DNA of 64,000 bases. It comes from Coprococcus sp. GTDB lineage: Bacteria; Bacillota; Clostridia; Lachnospirales; Lachnospiraceae. The translations under genes and the position numbers were made by a program. The stretch's first letter is position 1. Each line of letters opens with the position of its first letter. Under the pieces are notes generated by a model. The model was not told the origin of the DNA. It saw only the letters and a list, made by a program, of their open reading frames with translations, and made no database searches. Positions 1-9,000 of the stretch are shown piece by piece. The stretch lies in NCBI GenBank assembly GCA_017935345.1, contig JAGBHU010000040.1, positions 26,035 to 90,034 of the forward strand, in the 5' to 3' direction.

Positions 1-1
1 A

Positions 2-409
2 ACAGTAAATATAGCAAAAGGTAATTTTAGATTTGCTCCTGTAATGTATTTAGAAATGGCTCTAAAACATATTGATAAAATGCCTCAATCAACTTATGAT
101 GAGGTTATTGAAAAATATGTGGAAATGAATGTTGCTCATCCTTTTAGAGAGGGCAATGGAAGAAGTACACGTATCTGGCTTGATTTGATTCTGAAAAAGG
201 AATTAAAGCTGGTTGTAGATTGGAATAAGGTTGATAAAGAAGATTATCTACTTGCTATGGAGAGAAGCCCTATTAAGGATGTGGAAATTAAAGTTTTACT
301 TAGAAATGCACTAACAGATCAGATCGATAACAGGGAAATATATATGAAAGGTATTGATGCAAGTTATTATTATGAAGGATATAATACCTTTAATTCGGAA
401 GATTTGTAG
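2..409 (+). CDS. Fic/DOC family protein, C-terminal part (5' end outside window)
   Basis: The reading frame is already open at the left edge, so the start lies upstream; about 135 residues are visible. The Fic active-site motif [12 protein letters not shown] is intact, including the catalytic His, the anion-hole Gly-Asn-Gly and the Arg. Fic proteins usually transfer AMP or another nucleotide monophosphate onto a target hydroxyl, and many are toxins or housekeeping modifiers. The tail after the motif, about 85 residues, resembles the helical end of stand-alone Fic proteins. No Fic inhibitory helix or antitoxin is visible, but the upstream part is missing. A hairpin 75 bases after the stop probably ends the transcript. 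Family assignment is firm; the biological target is unknown. Confidence 0.88.
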   Translation, partial: TVNIAKGNFRFAPVMYLEMALKHIDKMPQSTYDEVIEKYVEMNVAHPFREGNGRSTRIWLDLILKKELKLVVDWNKVDKEDYLLAMERSPIKDVEIKVLLRNALTDQIDNREIYMKGIDASYYYEGYNTFNSEDL

Positions 410-483
410 AATTAGATTCAATATTACTTAATATAAGTAATAAAAGATAGAAATTGATTAGTTATTACTTCAATATTAAACAC

Positions 484-515
484 AAGCATTGTATAGAAAT
501 ATACAGTGCTTTTAT
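484..515 (+). terminator. Probable terminator after the Fic gene
   Basis: An 11-bp stem (484-494 with 501-511, one G-U pair, 6-base loop) is followed by a short, impure T-run. It lies 75 bases after the Fic stop and has no gene after it on the same strand for 560 bases. Confidence 0.55.
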
Positions 516-585
516 AATACGGGTATTTATAACAGAAATAAAATGTATTGTTGGCAGAAAAATGAAAGCGTGTTAAAGGTCATAT

Positions 586-622
586 TAAAAAATAAAATCA
601 AGACTCTGAAAGCCTTGATTTT
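586..622 (-). terminator. Terminator of the tRNA-Leu transcript
   Basis: On the reverse strand a 9-bp stem (AAAATCAAG with CTTGATTTT, 594-602 and 614-622) is followed by a T-rich tract. It lies 14 bases beyond the 3' end of the tRNA, the expected place for a Rho-independent terminator. Confidence 0.65.
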
Positions 623-636
623 ACTATGTTTCTAAG

Positions 637-720
637 TGCGGGAGATGGGACTTGAACCCACACGCCGTTTCCAGCACTAGATCCTTAGTCTAGCCTGTCT
701 GCCAATTCCAGCACTCCCGC
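637..720 (-). tRNA. tRNA-Leu, anticodon AAG
   Basis: The reverse complement folds as a class II (long variable arm) tRNA. The acceptor pairs GCGGGAG with CTCCCGC, there is a D arm, and the anticodon stem CTAGA/TCTAG holds the 7-base loop CTAAGGA, so the anticodon is AAG. The T arm GTGGG-TTCAAGT-CCCAT follows. The long variable arm and anticodon identify leucine (codon CUU). The 3' CCA is not encoded. A34 in a bacterial tRNA-Leu is less common than in tRNA-Arg(ACG) and implies either inosine modification by TadA or unmodified A34 wobble. The gene stands alone, with its own terminator downstream. Confidence 0.95.
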
Positions 721-848
721 ACACTATTTATGCATTAGCAGCTCGCTAACACAAGTGACATAATAGCATTCTATAAAATAAATGTCAACATCTTTTTGAC
801 TTTTTTTAAATCTTTTTAAACATAGTGATTTCCCTATTGAAGTCAAAA

Positions 849-899
849 CATTAAGGTAATATTAAGAAAAGGGATAACAACTCTTAAAATTACTTAATG
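849..899. repeat. Long imperfect inverted repeat upstream of the export operon
   Basis: The arms 849-866 and 882-899 form a roughly 17-bp imperfect stem around a 15-base centre. No T-run follows on either strand, so it does not look like a terminator. With 970-993 it is the main structure in the 353-base gap between the tRNA and the first adaptor gene. It may be an operator or mRNA structure. Confidence 0.4.
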
Positions 900-969
900 T
901 GCATACAAGGACTAGACATAATCAGTAATTCCGTTTAAAATTGCATAGAGTAGAAAAATAATAGCTATA

Positions 970-993
970 GTATGTTCGTTCTTTCGAACATAC
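970..993. promoter_or_regulatory. Candidate operator palindrome upstream of the export operon
   Basis: A perfect 9-bp inverted repeat, GTATGTTCG-N6-CGAACATAC, lies 80 bases before the first gene of the export operon. It is not followed by a T-run, so a protein-binding site is the simplest reading. The half-sites are in the opposite order from a Gram-positive LexA box (GAAC-N4-GTTC), so it is not an SOS box. The regulator is not evident in the window. Confidence 0.4.
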
Positions 994-1073
994 AGTATTT
1001 AGTTATGATGCATTTATGATGCATAGCGGTTTTATAGTATATACAGATATATAAATACATTAAGGAGGCTAGG

Positions 1074-2102
1074 ATGTATACATATAAAAGGGTAAAAAAA
1101 GCGGCCTGTTTTGTACTTTCAGGAGCAATGATGATATCCTTGTGTGGTTGTAGTAAGAACAGCGCAAAGGATAGTGCTCCGAGTATCAATTTGGAGCCGT
1201 ATAGCAAGATGGTATATGATACGGTAACAGTACAACAGGGAGATATAGAGTCAGTTGTTGAATTGTCACTGAAACCGGATGATTTTGAGATGAAAAATTA
1301 TTCTGTTGACCAGTCGGATTTTGAAGTAGATAAGATTAATGTAAAAAAAGGTGACAAGGTCAGTAAGGGGGATATCATGATATCCTTTAAGGCAGAAGAA
1401 ATACAGGAGTCTATTGATTCTTATGAGGAAGAAAAAGCACAAAATGAGATGCTCATTGACCATTATACCAAGCTTATGGCAATAGACAGTTCGAATGATT
1501 ATTCTGATGATATCGCATCTCTGAGAGATGATATTGAACTTGCAAATCTGTATATCGAAGAACAAAATGAACGACTGAAGGATTATCAGGTTATAGCAGA
1601 ACGTGATGGTACCGTAACCTATTTAAATGAATATTTGCAGTATGGATATGCGACTGCCGGAGAAACGCTTGTTTCGCTTGTTTCCGGTTCTTCCGATTAT
1701 ACAGCTACGACAGATGATGACTTTGAATTTAAGGTAGGAGATGTATACGAAGCTGAATTAAATATTGCAGTTTATGAAATGAAGGTTAAAAGCTGTGAAA
1801 AATATACAGATGCAGCGACAGGGAAAGAGATGCAGAATCTGATATTTGAGCCGACAACGGATATGTCCGGCGTAACGGAGTCGGATGTACTTAGTATGGT
1901 GATAAATAAACCTGTAATCAGCAATGTTGTATATGTTGATAAGGATGCTGTATTTGAGGGTAAAGATGAAAATAATTATGTCTATGTTGTAAACGACGAA
2001 GGATATAGAAGTGCGGTAAAGGTTACTGTAGGAGATAAGGTAGATGATTATATCATCATTAAAGAAGGCCTAAAAGCAGGAGAGCAGGTGACATTGAATT
2101 GA
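1074..2102 (+). CDS. Membrane-fusion (adaptor) lipoprotein of an ABC export system
   Basis: The 342-residue protein begins with a lipoprotein signal ending in Leu-Cys-Gly-Cys (acylated Cys 26), so it should be anchored outside the membrane. It has the HlyD/MacA adaptor layout: a half-barrel start, an N-terminal lipoyl half with the VKKGDKVSKGD turn (around residues 84-94), a helical hairpin (around 105-170), the second lipoyl half with ERDGTVTYLNEY, then beta-rich membrane-proximal domains ending GLKAGEQVTLN. The start has a strong AGGAGG site. It is the first gene of the run 1074-9000 and its TGA overlaps the next start by four bases. In MacAB-like systems such adaptors link the permease to its cargo. 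The substrate cannot be read from the sequence. Confidence 0.85.
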   Translation: MYTYKRVKKAACFVLSGAMMISLCGCSKNSAKDSAPSINLEPYSKMVYDTVTVQQGDIESVVELSLKPDDFEMKNYSVDQSDFEVDKINVKKGDKVSKGDIMISFKAEEIQESIDSYEEEKAQNEMLIDHYTKLMAIDSSNDYSDDIASLRDDIELANLYIEEQNERLKDYQVIAERDGTVTYLNEYLQYGYATAGETLVSLVSGSSDYTATTDDDFEFKVGDVYEAELNIAVYEMKVKSCEKYTDAATGKEMQNLIFEPTTDMSGVTESDVLSMVINKPVISNVVYVDKDAVFEGKDENNYVYVVNDEGYRSAVKVTVGDKVDDYIIIKEGLKAGEQVTLN

Positions 2103-4357
2103 GACTATTTGAACGTATAAATAATAAAAAAATAATATCATACATTTCTTTGCTTGTTGTGATGTCCATGTGTCTTGTGGGATGCGGGAAGAAGGAGGAG
2201 GATATTCCTGAGCTGATAGAGCCGGTGGTTACAAATTCTTCTTACAGACCTGTATCATATGGAGATATCGGAAAGCAGGTAATTAAGACGGCTTCGGTTG
2301 TACCTACAGAATATTGTTATTTTTACAATTCCAATGTAACCATATCGAAGCTTTATGTAAATGTAGGAGACTATGTAGAAGCCGGTACTGTGCTTGCTGA
2401 GGCAGATAGTGAAGAAATTGACTCCGGTATGGAGGAGATAAGTGAAACATTGTCAAAGCAAAAGACATTACATGAATTGAATCAGAAGATATTTAATGAA
2501 AGCCAGAAAGAGCTTGATTGGAAAATTAAAGCCTGTGAAGAGGTTGGAGATGAAGACGGTGCGGCAGAGTATAGACTGGAGAAGGCTACTGCAGCAGAAA
2601 ATAACAGATATGACAATATGTTGTATGAATATCAGCTTAACAAAACCCAGAAAAGCTATGACGAACAAAGTGAGTTACAGGAGGATGGAACGCTTACCGC
2701 AGATCATTCCGGATATGTAACATATGTTAAGAGCATTGTGGAAGAAAACGGTGTGTCAGGCGGAGAAAATGTTGTAATCATATCGGATATAAACCAGCCG
2801 TATATTGAAATTACAGGCGAGAAGGTTAAAAGAGGTGCATATGATGTATTTAAAAATATGTACACTGTAATCGACGGTAAGCGGTATGAAATTGAAACAT
2901 ATGATTACACAAATCAGGAATTGGCAGTTGCCCAGAGCATGTCCAGCATTCCTGATGTAAGATTCAAGCTTAAGGATGGTAATAAGAGCCTTCTTAAGGC
3001 AGGAAGTACATTGTCGCTTTACTTTACAACTTCGGAGATTATCAATGTTCTTATCATAGGTAATGATTCCTTGTATGAAGAAAACGGCAAGACTTTTGTA
3101 TATGTAAAAACAGAGAATAACGATAAAGAAAGACGTGATATAACGATTGGAGAAAGTGATGACAATTATACACAGGTAGTAGACGGCCTTAAGGAAGGTG
3201 AGCTGGTTTACTATTTGTCGGATTCCATCATGCCGGCAAGCTATGTTGAATATGAAGTAACACTCGGTAATTTTACAAAGAGCGGGACAAGCAAAAAGTT
3301 TTCTATGGAAGACAGAAATATGGTAATGTATTCAGCTCCTTGTGAGGGATATTTTAATACCTTTGATTTGGTTGAAGGTCAGGAGGTTAAAAAAGGAGAT
3401 TTGTTATTTTCCATAGATAGCGGAGGCGGAAGTGCTGCGGTTAAGGAAATTGATATACAGATTGCTGAGGAAAATTCCTCATATAATGAAATGATTGCCG
3501 GATATGACGAGCAGATAAAGTCTCTTTCAAAGCAGATATCCGATTGGAAATCAGGTAAGCTTCCTGACAGGACTGCTTCACCGGGCGATGCGGAAGAAAA
3601 TACTTTGTATATGGCAGAACAGCTTACATGCCAGAAACAGATAGCTTCCTATAATAAACAGATAGCAACAGTTAATTATAATGCAAATATCGCATCATTA
3701 AATAAGCAGAGAGAGAAGCTTAATAAAAATAATGATGGCAGTGGTAATATAAGTGTTTATGCCGAACAGGATGGTTTTGTAAAGAGTGTAGCTGTTGCTA
3801 CCGATGTAAAACTGGAGGAAGGTCAGAATATTGTAAGCATCGGCTCCGAAGAAAATGTTATTATGGCACTTTCATTAACCGATGATGAGAGCGGCGGTGA
3901 AGCCGGTTCGCTTCAATTTAACCAGCCTGTGACAGTAGTGAATAATACGGATGACAGTATAAAGTTTAAGGGAAAATGTATCGGAACTACTGCTAATACA
4001 GCAAAGGCATATATATCAACGGATAAAGACGGTGAGGTACATGTAACAAAAAGTTCAGGAACGGAAGGCACAAAATACTTTATCGAGGTTGAAGATAAAA
4101 AATTCTATGAGCAGCCAAAGGCATATTCCGTAAAATATGCAAAGGAATCTCTTGAGAATGTAATTTTGATACCGGCAAACATGATATATCATGAAGTAGA
4201 GAAAACTTCAGGACGTGAATATGATTATGTTTGGAAGGTTATGGACGGACAGCTTGTAAAGCAGTATATCACAATAGGTTCCGGTGACGAGACACAAAAG
4301 ACGATATTATCGGGACTGAATGACGGTGATATTATAGCAAAAGAAACGGCAGAGTAG
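2099..4357 (+). CDS. Tandem adaptor lipoprotein: two HlyD-like modules in one chain
   Basis: The protein starts at TTG overlapping the previous stop and has a lipobox ending Leu-Val-Gly-Cys (Cys 29). At 752 residues it is about twice the size of a normal adaptor. Module one (about 45-380) has a lipoyl half with LYVNVGDYVEAGTVL, a coiled-coil hairpin, the second half at DHSGYVTYVK and a C-terminal GLKEGELVYY segment. Module two (about 385-752) repeats this plan: CEGYFNTFDLVEGQEVKKGD, a coiled-coil hairpin, AEQDGFVKSV, and a closing GLNDGDIIA segment. The architecture suggests gene duplication and fusion, giving three adaptor units in all from this operon. It should act outside the membrane with the permease 13 bases downstream. 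Family assignment is confident, stoichiometry is inference. Confidence 0.82.
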   Translation: MRLFERINNKKIISYISLLVVMSMCLVGCGKKEEDIPELIEPVVTNSSYRPVSYGDIGKQVIKTASVVPTEYCYFYNSNVTISKLYVNVGDYVEAGTVLAEADSEEIDSGMEEISETLSKQKTLHELNQKIFNESQKELDWKIKACEEVGDEDGAAEYRLEKATAAENNRYDNMLYEYQLNKTQKSYDEQSELQEDGTLTADHSGYVTYVKSIVEENGVSGGENVVIISDINQPYIEITGEKVKRGAYDVFKNMYTVIDGKRYEIETYDYTNQELAVAQSMSSIPDVRFKLKDGNKSLLKAGSTLSLYFTTSEIINVLIIGNDSLYEENGKTFVYVKTENNDKERRDITIGESDDNYTQVVDGLKEGELVYYLSDSIMPASYVEYEVTLGNFTKSGTSKKFSMEDRNMVMYSAPCEGYFNTFDLVEGQEVKKGDLLFSIDSGGGSAAVKEIDIQIAEENSSYNEMIAGYDEQIKSLSKQISDWKSGKLPDRTASPGDAEENTLYMAEQLTCQKQIASYNKQIATVNYNANIASLNKQREKLNKNNDGSGNISVYAEQDGFVKSVAVATDVKLEEGQNIVSIGSEENVIMALSLTDDESGGEAGSLQFNQPVTVVNNTDDSIKFKGKCIGTTANTAKAYISTDKDGEVHVTKSSGTEGTKYFIEVEDKKFYEQPKAYSVKYAKESLENVILIPANMIYHEVEKTSGREYDYVWKVMDGQLVKQYITIGSGDETQKTILSGLNDGDIIAKETAE

Positions 4358-4370
4358 AAAGGAGACGGAT

Positions 4371-7187
4371 ATGTTTAAATTTTTAGGACATAAATTATTG
4401 AACAAAAAATGGCTTAATGCATGTCTCCTTTTAGGTATCGTACTTCTTGTGGCGGTGGCATCATGTAATCCGATGTTCAAAAACGGAGCATTGGATATGA
4501 TGCTGTCATCAAAATTTGATGAGGCAATAGAGGATAATAATAAGTTTTCCTGTATGATGGGAAGAGCAGGCTCCGTTGCAACGGAAGATTATCCTGATAC
4601 AACGGCGGTACGGAGTAAGATCGATTCCTATGAAAAAATGTGGAACAGCTATATTGGTGTTGATATCATCGAGAAGCAGACCTATATGTCTATAGAAGCC
4701 ACATTTGCCATGTCCAATCTTGGCAATAGAAAATATGTGGATATTGCGTATCTGGAGGATATGGAGTCTCATATCGATATCGTCTATGGCGAAGGTATGG
4801 ATGCAGTAATGGAAGCAGGTACATATCCTTGTATCATATCCCAGCAATATCTTGATTCCTATAATCTTGTTGTAGGCGAGGTGCTGACATTTGATGATAT
4901 AACAGATTCTTCCGGCAATCCACTTGTATGTACGGTTGCAGGGGTATTCCAAGAGAATAATTACAATGACATTTATTGGTATAAGACGGTAAATGATTTG
5001 GAAAAGAAGATATTTGTATCAGAAGATGTATTTAACGAAATTGTTGACAAATTTGGCGCTCTTACAATTTACTATAATGATTATCTGATGCTTGATTATG
5101 CTCAGTTTACGCATTCAAATGCCATGGATACGCTGTACTATTTGAATGAGTTTCAAAATGCTGACGGACATTTTATTCAGAACTTTTCCGATATATTAAT
5201 AGACTATAAAGGTGATGCAAGGTCTATCAAAATCATTATATGGGTACTTGAATTACCGATACTTGTATTGCTTCTGGCATTTATCTATATGGTTTCAAGC
5301 CAGATTTTAGAGATGGAGGATGGCGAGATTGCCATGCTAAAGAGCAGGGGTACAAGTACAAAACAGATACTTGGTATCTATCTGGGACAGTCGTCAATAT
5401 TGTCCATCATAGCAATATTGATTGGTATTCCGATAGGATTTTTGTTATGTAAACTTGCTGCAAGTTCAAGTTCGTTTTTGAAGTTTTCGGTTCGGGATAC
5501 GCATTTTTATGGATTTGATGCAGGTATGCTTGTGTATTCACTGATTGCAGCCTTGATATCAGTATTATTTGTTACGCTGCCGGTATTCAAATATGCCAAG
5601 AATTCGATTGTAGAGGTTAAGAGCAGAACCGGCAAAGTCAATGCAAAGCCGTTTTGGGAGAAATTCTTTATCGATATCATACTGGTTGGTGTATCCATTT
5701 ATCTGCTTTACAATTATAATAAGCAGAAGTCAGATATTGCCATCAGCATTTTATCAGGTTCAAAACCGGACCCGCTTATTTTCCTGAATTCTTCGCTGTT
5801 TATATTTGCGGTTGGACTTTTGATACTTCGATTGATTAAGTATATGATAAAGCTGATTTATTATATAGGAAGAAAGAAATGGTCGCCTGCCGTATATGCT
5901 TCTTTCCTTCAAATAACAAGAACGGTGAAAAAACAGGGCTTTATTTCCGTATTCCTTGTTATGACGATTGCTATGGGTATGTTTAATTCCAATATGGCAA
6001 GAACCATTAACGAGAATAAAACAGAACGTTTGAAGTATAACATGGGTACTGATTTGATTTTACAGGAATACTGGCATATGGGTATCTATATTGATAAAGA
6101 AAAAAATGCCCGCTGGTATTATAACGAGGAAGATGTTGAACGTTTTGCAAAATGTACTGAAGGTATGAGTGAAAGTATTGCAAAAGTTATCTATGATGAT
6201 AAGACGACTATTAAGGTTGGTGGTACAGAGCTTGCAAATAATGTACTTATGGGAATCAACACCAAGGATTTTGGTAATACGGCAGAACTTCAGAGTGGAT
6301 TGAATGAGGTGCATTGGTATCATTATCTGAATGATTTGGCGCAGGTTTCAAATGGTGTTATTATTTCATCAAATCTTGCAGAAAAATATAAATTGTCCGT
6401 AGGTGACAGTATATCCTATGCACGTTATAATCCGATTCCGTCCAAGGCAGAGGAGGAGATTGCATCGCCTAGTGGAACAGTATGTGCCATAGTGGATGCA
6501 TGGCCGGGCTTTAACCAGTATACATATGAAAAAAATGAAGATGGTGAAGTTGAGGAAATAGAGCGATACCTTGTTGTCGCCAATTATGCATATGTAGTTG
6601 GTGCTTTTGGTCAGACCCCTTATCAGGTATGGATGAAGCTTCAGGATGATGCGGATTATCAGGATGTGTTAAAGAACCTTAATGAACAGGATATCAATAT
6701 TATATCTTACAGCAGTATAGATAAGGATGTATTAAAGATGCAGGAGTCACCGCTTGTTCTTATTACAAATGGTTTGTTCTCGCTGTCATTTATCATTGCC
6801 ATTATATTATGTACGGTAGGCTTCCTGATTTACTGGATTACATCCATTAAACAGAGAGAGTTGCTGTTTGGTATATACAGAGCTATGGGTATGAGTATGA
6901 AAGAAATTAATAAGATGCTTATTAATGAGCAGATGTTCAGCTCGGTTCTGGCCAGTGCGGCGGGATATGGAGTCGGTGCAATATCAACAGTACTGTTTGT
7001 AAAACTGGTTGCGATTGTTTACCTTCCGGAAGCCCATAGTATAGATATATCAATCACTGTCAATCCACTTGACATTGTTAAGTTAACTATTGTTGTATTA
7101 CTGATGTTTATTATCTGCTTCATAGTAATAAGAACTATTTTGAAGAAGATGAATATTACACAGGCACTGAAACTTGGTGAGGATTAA
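4371..7187 (+). CDS. FtsX/MacB-type ABC transporter permease, two-lobed
   Basis: The 938-residue membrane protein has an N-terminal helix (about 16-34), a large extracellular domain (about 35-280), and three helices (about 285-410). Further helices follow around 430-490, then another single-helix start (about 518-536), a second large extracellular domain (about 540-790) and three C-terminal helices ending in MNITQALKLGED. This is two FtsX-type permease lobes in one chain. Segments such as MLKSRGTSTKQILGIY and IYRAMGMSMKEINKM are the coupling-helix regions characteristic of the family. Such permeases usually work as mechanotransmitters or lipoprotein/peptide exporters rather than as classical pores. 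The two ATPases that follow could each serve one lobe. The start has AAAGGAGAC upstream. Confidence 0.88.
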   Translation: MFKFLGHKLLNKKWLNACLLLGIVLLVAVASCNPMFKNGALDMMLSSKFDEAIEDNNKFSCMMGRAGSVATEDYPDTTAVRSKIDSYEKMWNSYIGVDIIEKQTYMSIEATFAMSNLGNRKYVDIAYLEDMESHIDIVYGEGMDAVMEAGTYPCIISQQYLDSYNLVVGEVLTFDDITDSSGNPLVCTVAGVFQENNYNDIYWYKTVNDLEKKIFVSEDVFNEIVDKFGALTIYYNDYLMLDYAQFTHSNAMDTLYYLNEFQNADGHFIQNFSDILIDYKGDARSIKIIIWVLELPILVLLLAFIYMVSSQILEMEDGEIAMLKSRGTSTKQILGIYLGQSSILSIIAILIGIPIGFLLCKLAASSSSFLKFSVRDTHFYGFDAGMLVYSLIAALISVLFVTLPVFKYAKNSIVEVKSRTGKVNAKPFWEKFFIDIILVGVSIYLLYNYNKQKSDIAISILSGSKPDPLIFLNSSLFIFAVGLLILRLIKYMIKLIYYIGRKKWSPAVYASFLQITRTVKKQGFISVFLVMTIAMGMFNSNMARTINENKTERLKYNMGTDLILQEYWHMGIYIDKEKNARWYYNEEDVERFAKCTEGMSESIAKVIYDDKTTIKVGGTELANNVLMGINTKDFGNTAELQSGLNEVHWYHYLNDLAQVSNGVIISSNLAEKYKLSVGDSISYARYNPIPSKAEEEIASPSGTVCAIVDAWPGFNQYTYEKNEDGEVEEIERYLVVANYAYVVGAFGQTPYQVWMKLQDDADYQDVLKNLNEQDINIISYSSIDKDVLKMQESPLVLITNGLFSLSFIIAIILCTVGFLIYWITSIKQRELLFGIYRAMGMSMKEINKMLINEQMFSSVLASAAGYGVGAISTVLFVKLVAIVYLPEAHSIDISITVNPLDIVKLTIVVLLMFIICFIVIRTILKKMNITQALKLGED

Positions 7188-7190
7188 AAT

Positions 7191-7868
7191 ATGGATATGA
7201 ATATGATACAGGCAAGAAATGTAAAAAGATGCTTTACCCTTGGAAGCGGAGAACCGTTTTATGCACTAAAGGGAATTAATATTGATGTTCCTGCTTCAAA
7301 GCTGACAATATTAAAAGGTCGTTCCGGTTCGGGAAAAACAACATTGCTTAATATACTGAGTGCTTTGGATGAACCTTCTGAGGGTGATATCATGATTGAT
7401 GACAGGATATTTAGCGAAATGTCTGATATACAGAAGGAAGAGCTTAGAAGATATGAGATCGGTTTTGTGTTTCAGTCTGTTGCACTGATTCCGATTATGA
7501 ATGCATATGAAAATGTTGATTTTGGACTTCGCCTTGCGAATTATGAAGGAAATCGGGATAAAAGAATTAAAGAGGTACTTGAAATGGTAGGTTTATCTTC
7601 CAGAATGTACCATATGCCGAATCAAATGTCAGGTGGTGAGCAGCAGAGGGTTGCCATAGCAAGAGCTGTGGCACATAAGCCTAAGGTAATATTTGCGGAT
7701 GAACCGACAGGCGCTCTGGACACAGCATCAGGACTGAATGTCATGAAGCTGTTTAAGGAGCTGGTAGGTAAGGAAGGAATTACGATTGTAATGACTACCC
7801 ATGACCCGAATCTTATGGAACTTGGAGACGTAGTATATGAGATAGAGGATGGTGAGATTATTGCCTGA
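7191..7868 (+). CDS. ABC transporter ATP-binding protein, MacB/LolD type
   Basis: The 225-residue ATPase has every catalytic motif: Walker A GRSGSGKTT, Q-loop VGFVFQ, signature SGGEQQRVAIARA, Walker B VIFADEPTGALD and the switch His in TTHDP. Order and spacing match the LolD/MacB/FtsE group that partners FtsX-like permeases. It starts three bases after the permease stop and acts on the cytoplasmic face. It differs from the next gene in lacking terminal extensions, so the two may form an asymmetric pair on the two-lobed permease. Confidence 0.92.
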   Translation: MDMNMIQARNVKRCFTLGSGEPFYALKGINIDVPASKLTILKGRSGSGKTTLLNILSALDEPSEGDIMIDDRIFSEMSDIQKEELRRYEIGFVFQSVALIPIMNAYENVDFGLRLANYEGNRDKRIKEVLEMVGLSSRMYHMPNQMSGGEQQRVAIARAVAHKPKVIFADEPTGALDTASGLNVMKLFKELVGKEGITIVMTTHDPNLMELGDVVYEIEDGEIIA

Positions 7869-7869
7869 T

Positions 7870-9000
7870 ATGAATAAGATGCAGATAGATGAGCTGCTAA
7901 AGGATATTCCGGAAGCGAATAACGATGCTCCTGATACGGCGTTTCCAAATGCCGTAGCTGCGGAATCTTTAGGGGCAGATAACGGTTTTGAAGAAGATAC
8001 CCTGTCTGATGATGAAGCAGATGGCGAAAGCATTTCGGAGGATTTGGCATATGACGATGATTCGGAAGATGAAGCGGAGGATTTGGAGTCGGACGGTGAA
8101 GATGAAAGACATAGTGAGTATATCATAGAATGTGACAGCCTTGTTAAGATATACAAGACAGATGAAGTTGAAGTTATGGCTCTTCAGGGACTTGAACTGA
8201 CGATTAAGCATGGCGAGCTGATGGCTGTCATCGGTAAATCAGGTAGTGGTAAATCTACGTTGCTGAATATGATAGGCGGACTGGAGAGACCTACAGCAGG
8301 TAAATTGTATGCCGATGGCAAGGATTTATTTGCACTGAGTGATAAGGAGCTTGTAGAGTATCGAAAGCATACCGTTGGATTTGTATGGCAGAAGAATTCC
8401 AGAAATCTGCTTCCATATATGACGGCTATAGAAAATGTACAGGTGCCGATGTTCTTTGATAAGGATAATAAAGAAGATAAGTATCAGAGAGCATATGATT
8501 TATTGTGTAAGGTGGGTTTGAAAGATAAGATAAATTCATATCCGGGACAGATGTCGGGTGGTGAACAGCAGAGAGTTGCCATAGCCATAGCGCTTGCGAA
8601 TAATCCGAAGATATTACTTGCAGATGAGCCGACGGGTGCGGTTGACTCAAAGACATCAAATATGATACAGGATTTATTCCGTAAGCTCAACGAGGAATTG
8701 GGGATTACCATTATCATCGTTACCCACGATATCAGTCTGGCAAACAAGGTTAATCGTGTTGTTATGATCGCTGACGGAAAGATCAGTACGGAGAAGATTA
8801 TGAAGGAGGCATACAGACAAAAAATGGGTGAAATGTCGAGCGAAGGCTTCTCCGCAGATGATTCACATGAGGAATATTCAGTGCTGGATAAAGCGCACCG
8901 TGTTCAGATTAGTGAGGATATGCTCGAAGCAGCAGGTATCGATACCAACAAGGTTAAGATACAGGTTGAAGGCGATAAGGTTATCATAACAAGAGAATAA
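7870..9000 (+). CDS. ABC ATPase with acidic N-terminal extension and AbrB-like C-terminal tail
   Basis: The core (about residues 85-310) is a complete MacB/LolD-type ATPase: GKSGSGKST, Q-loop VWQ, SGGEQQRVAIAIA, LLADEPTGAVD and VTHD. It differs from its neighbour by an N-terminal region of about 80 residues that is almost all Asp, Glu and Ser, and a C-terminal tail of about 65 residues. The tail end (VQISEDMLEAAGI then VKIQVEGDKVIITRE) resembles a swapped-hairpin AbrB/MazE strand pattern. ATG at 7870 is preferred because the ATG at 7849 has its purine run directly abutting the start. If 7849 is used, it overlaps the previous gene by 20 bases. A terminator hairpin lies about 100 bases downstream. 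Confidence 0.85.
   Translation: MNKMQIDELLKDIPEANNDAPDTAFPNAVAAESLGADNGFEEDTLSDDEADGESISEDLAYDDDSEDEAEDLESDGEDERHSEYIIECDSLVKIYKTDEVEVMALQGLELTIKHGELMAVIGKSGSGKSTLLNMIGGLERPTAGKLYADGKDLFALSDKELVEYRKHTVGFVWQKNSRNLLPYMTAIENVQVPMFFDKDNKEDKYQRAYDLLCKVGLKDKINSYPGQMSGGEQQRVAIAIALANNPKILLADEPTGAVDSKTSNMIQDLFRKLNEELGITIIIVTHDISLANKVNRVVMIADGKISTEKIMKEAYRQKMGEMSSEGFSADDSHEEYSVLDKAHRVQISEDMLEAAGIDTNKVKIQVEGDKVIITRE

Noticed and set aside
970..993. LexA/SOS box
   Set aside because: The half-sites are GTTCG...CGAAC, the reverse order of the GAAC-N4-GTTC Gram-positive SOS box.
7622..8156. Two overlapping open frames opposite the ATPase genes
   Set aside because: Low-complexity Ser-rich products arise from reading the acidic Asp/Glu codons backwards; there is no independent support.
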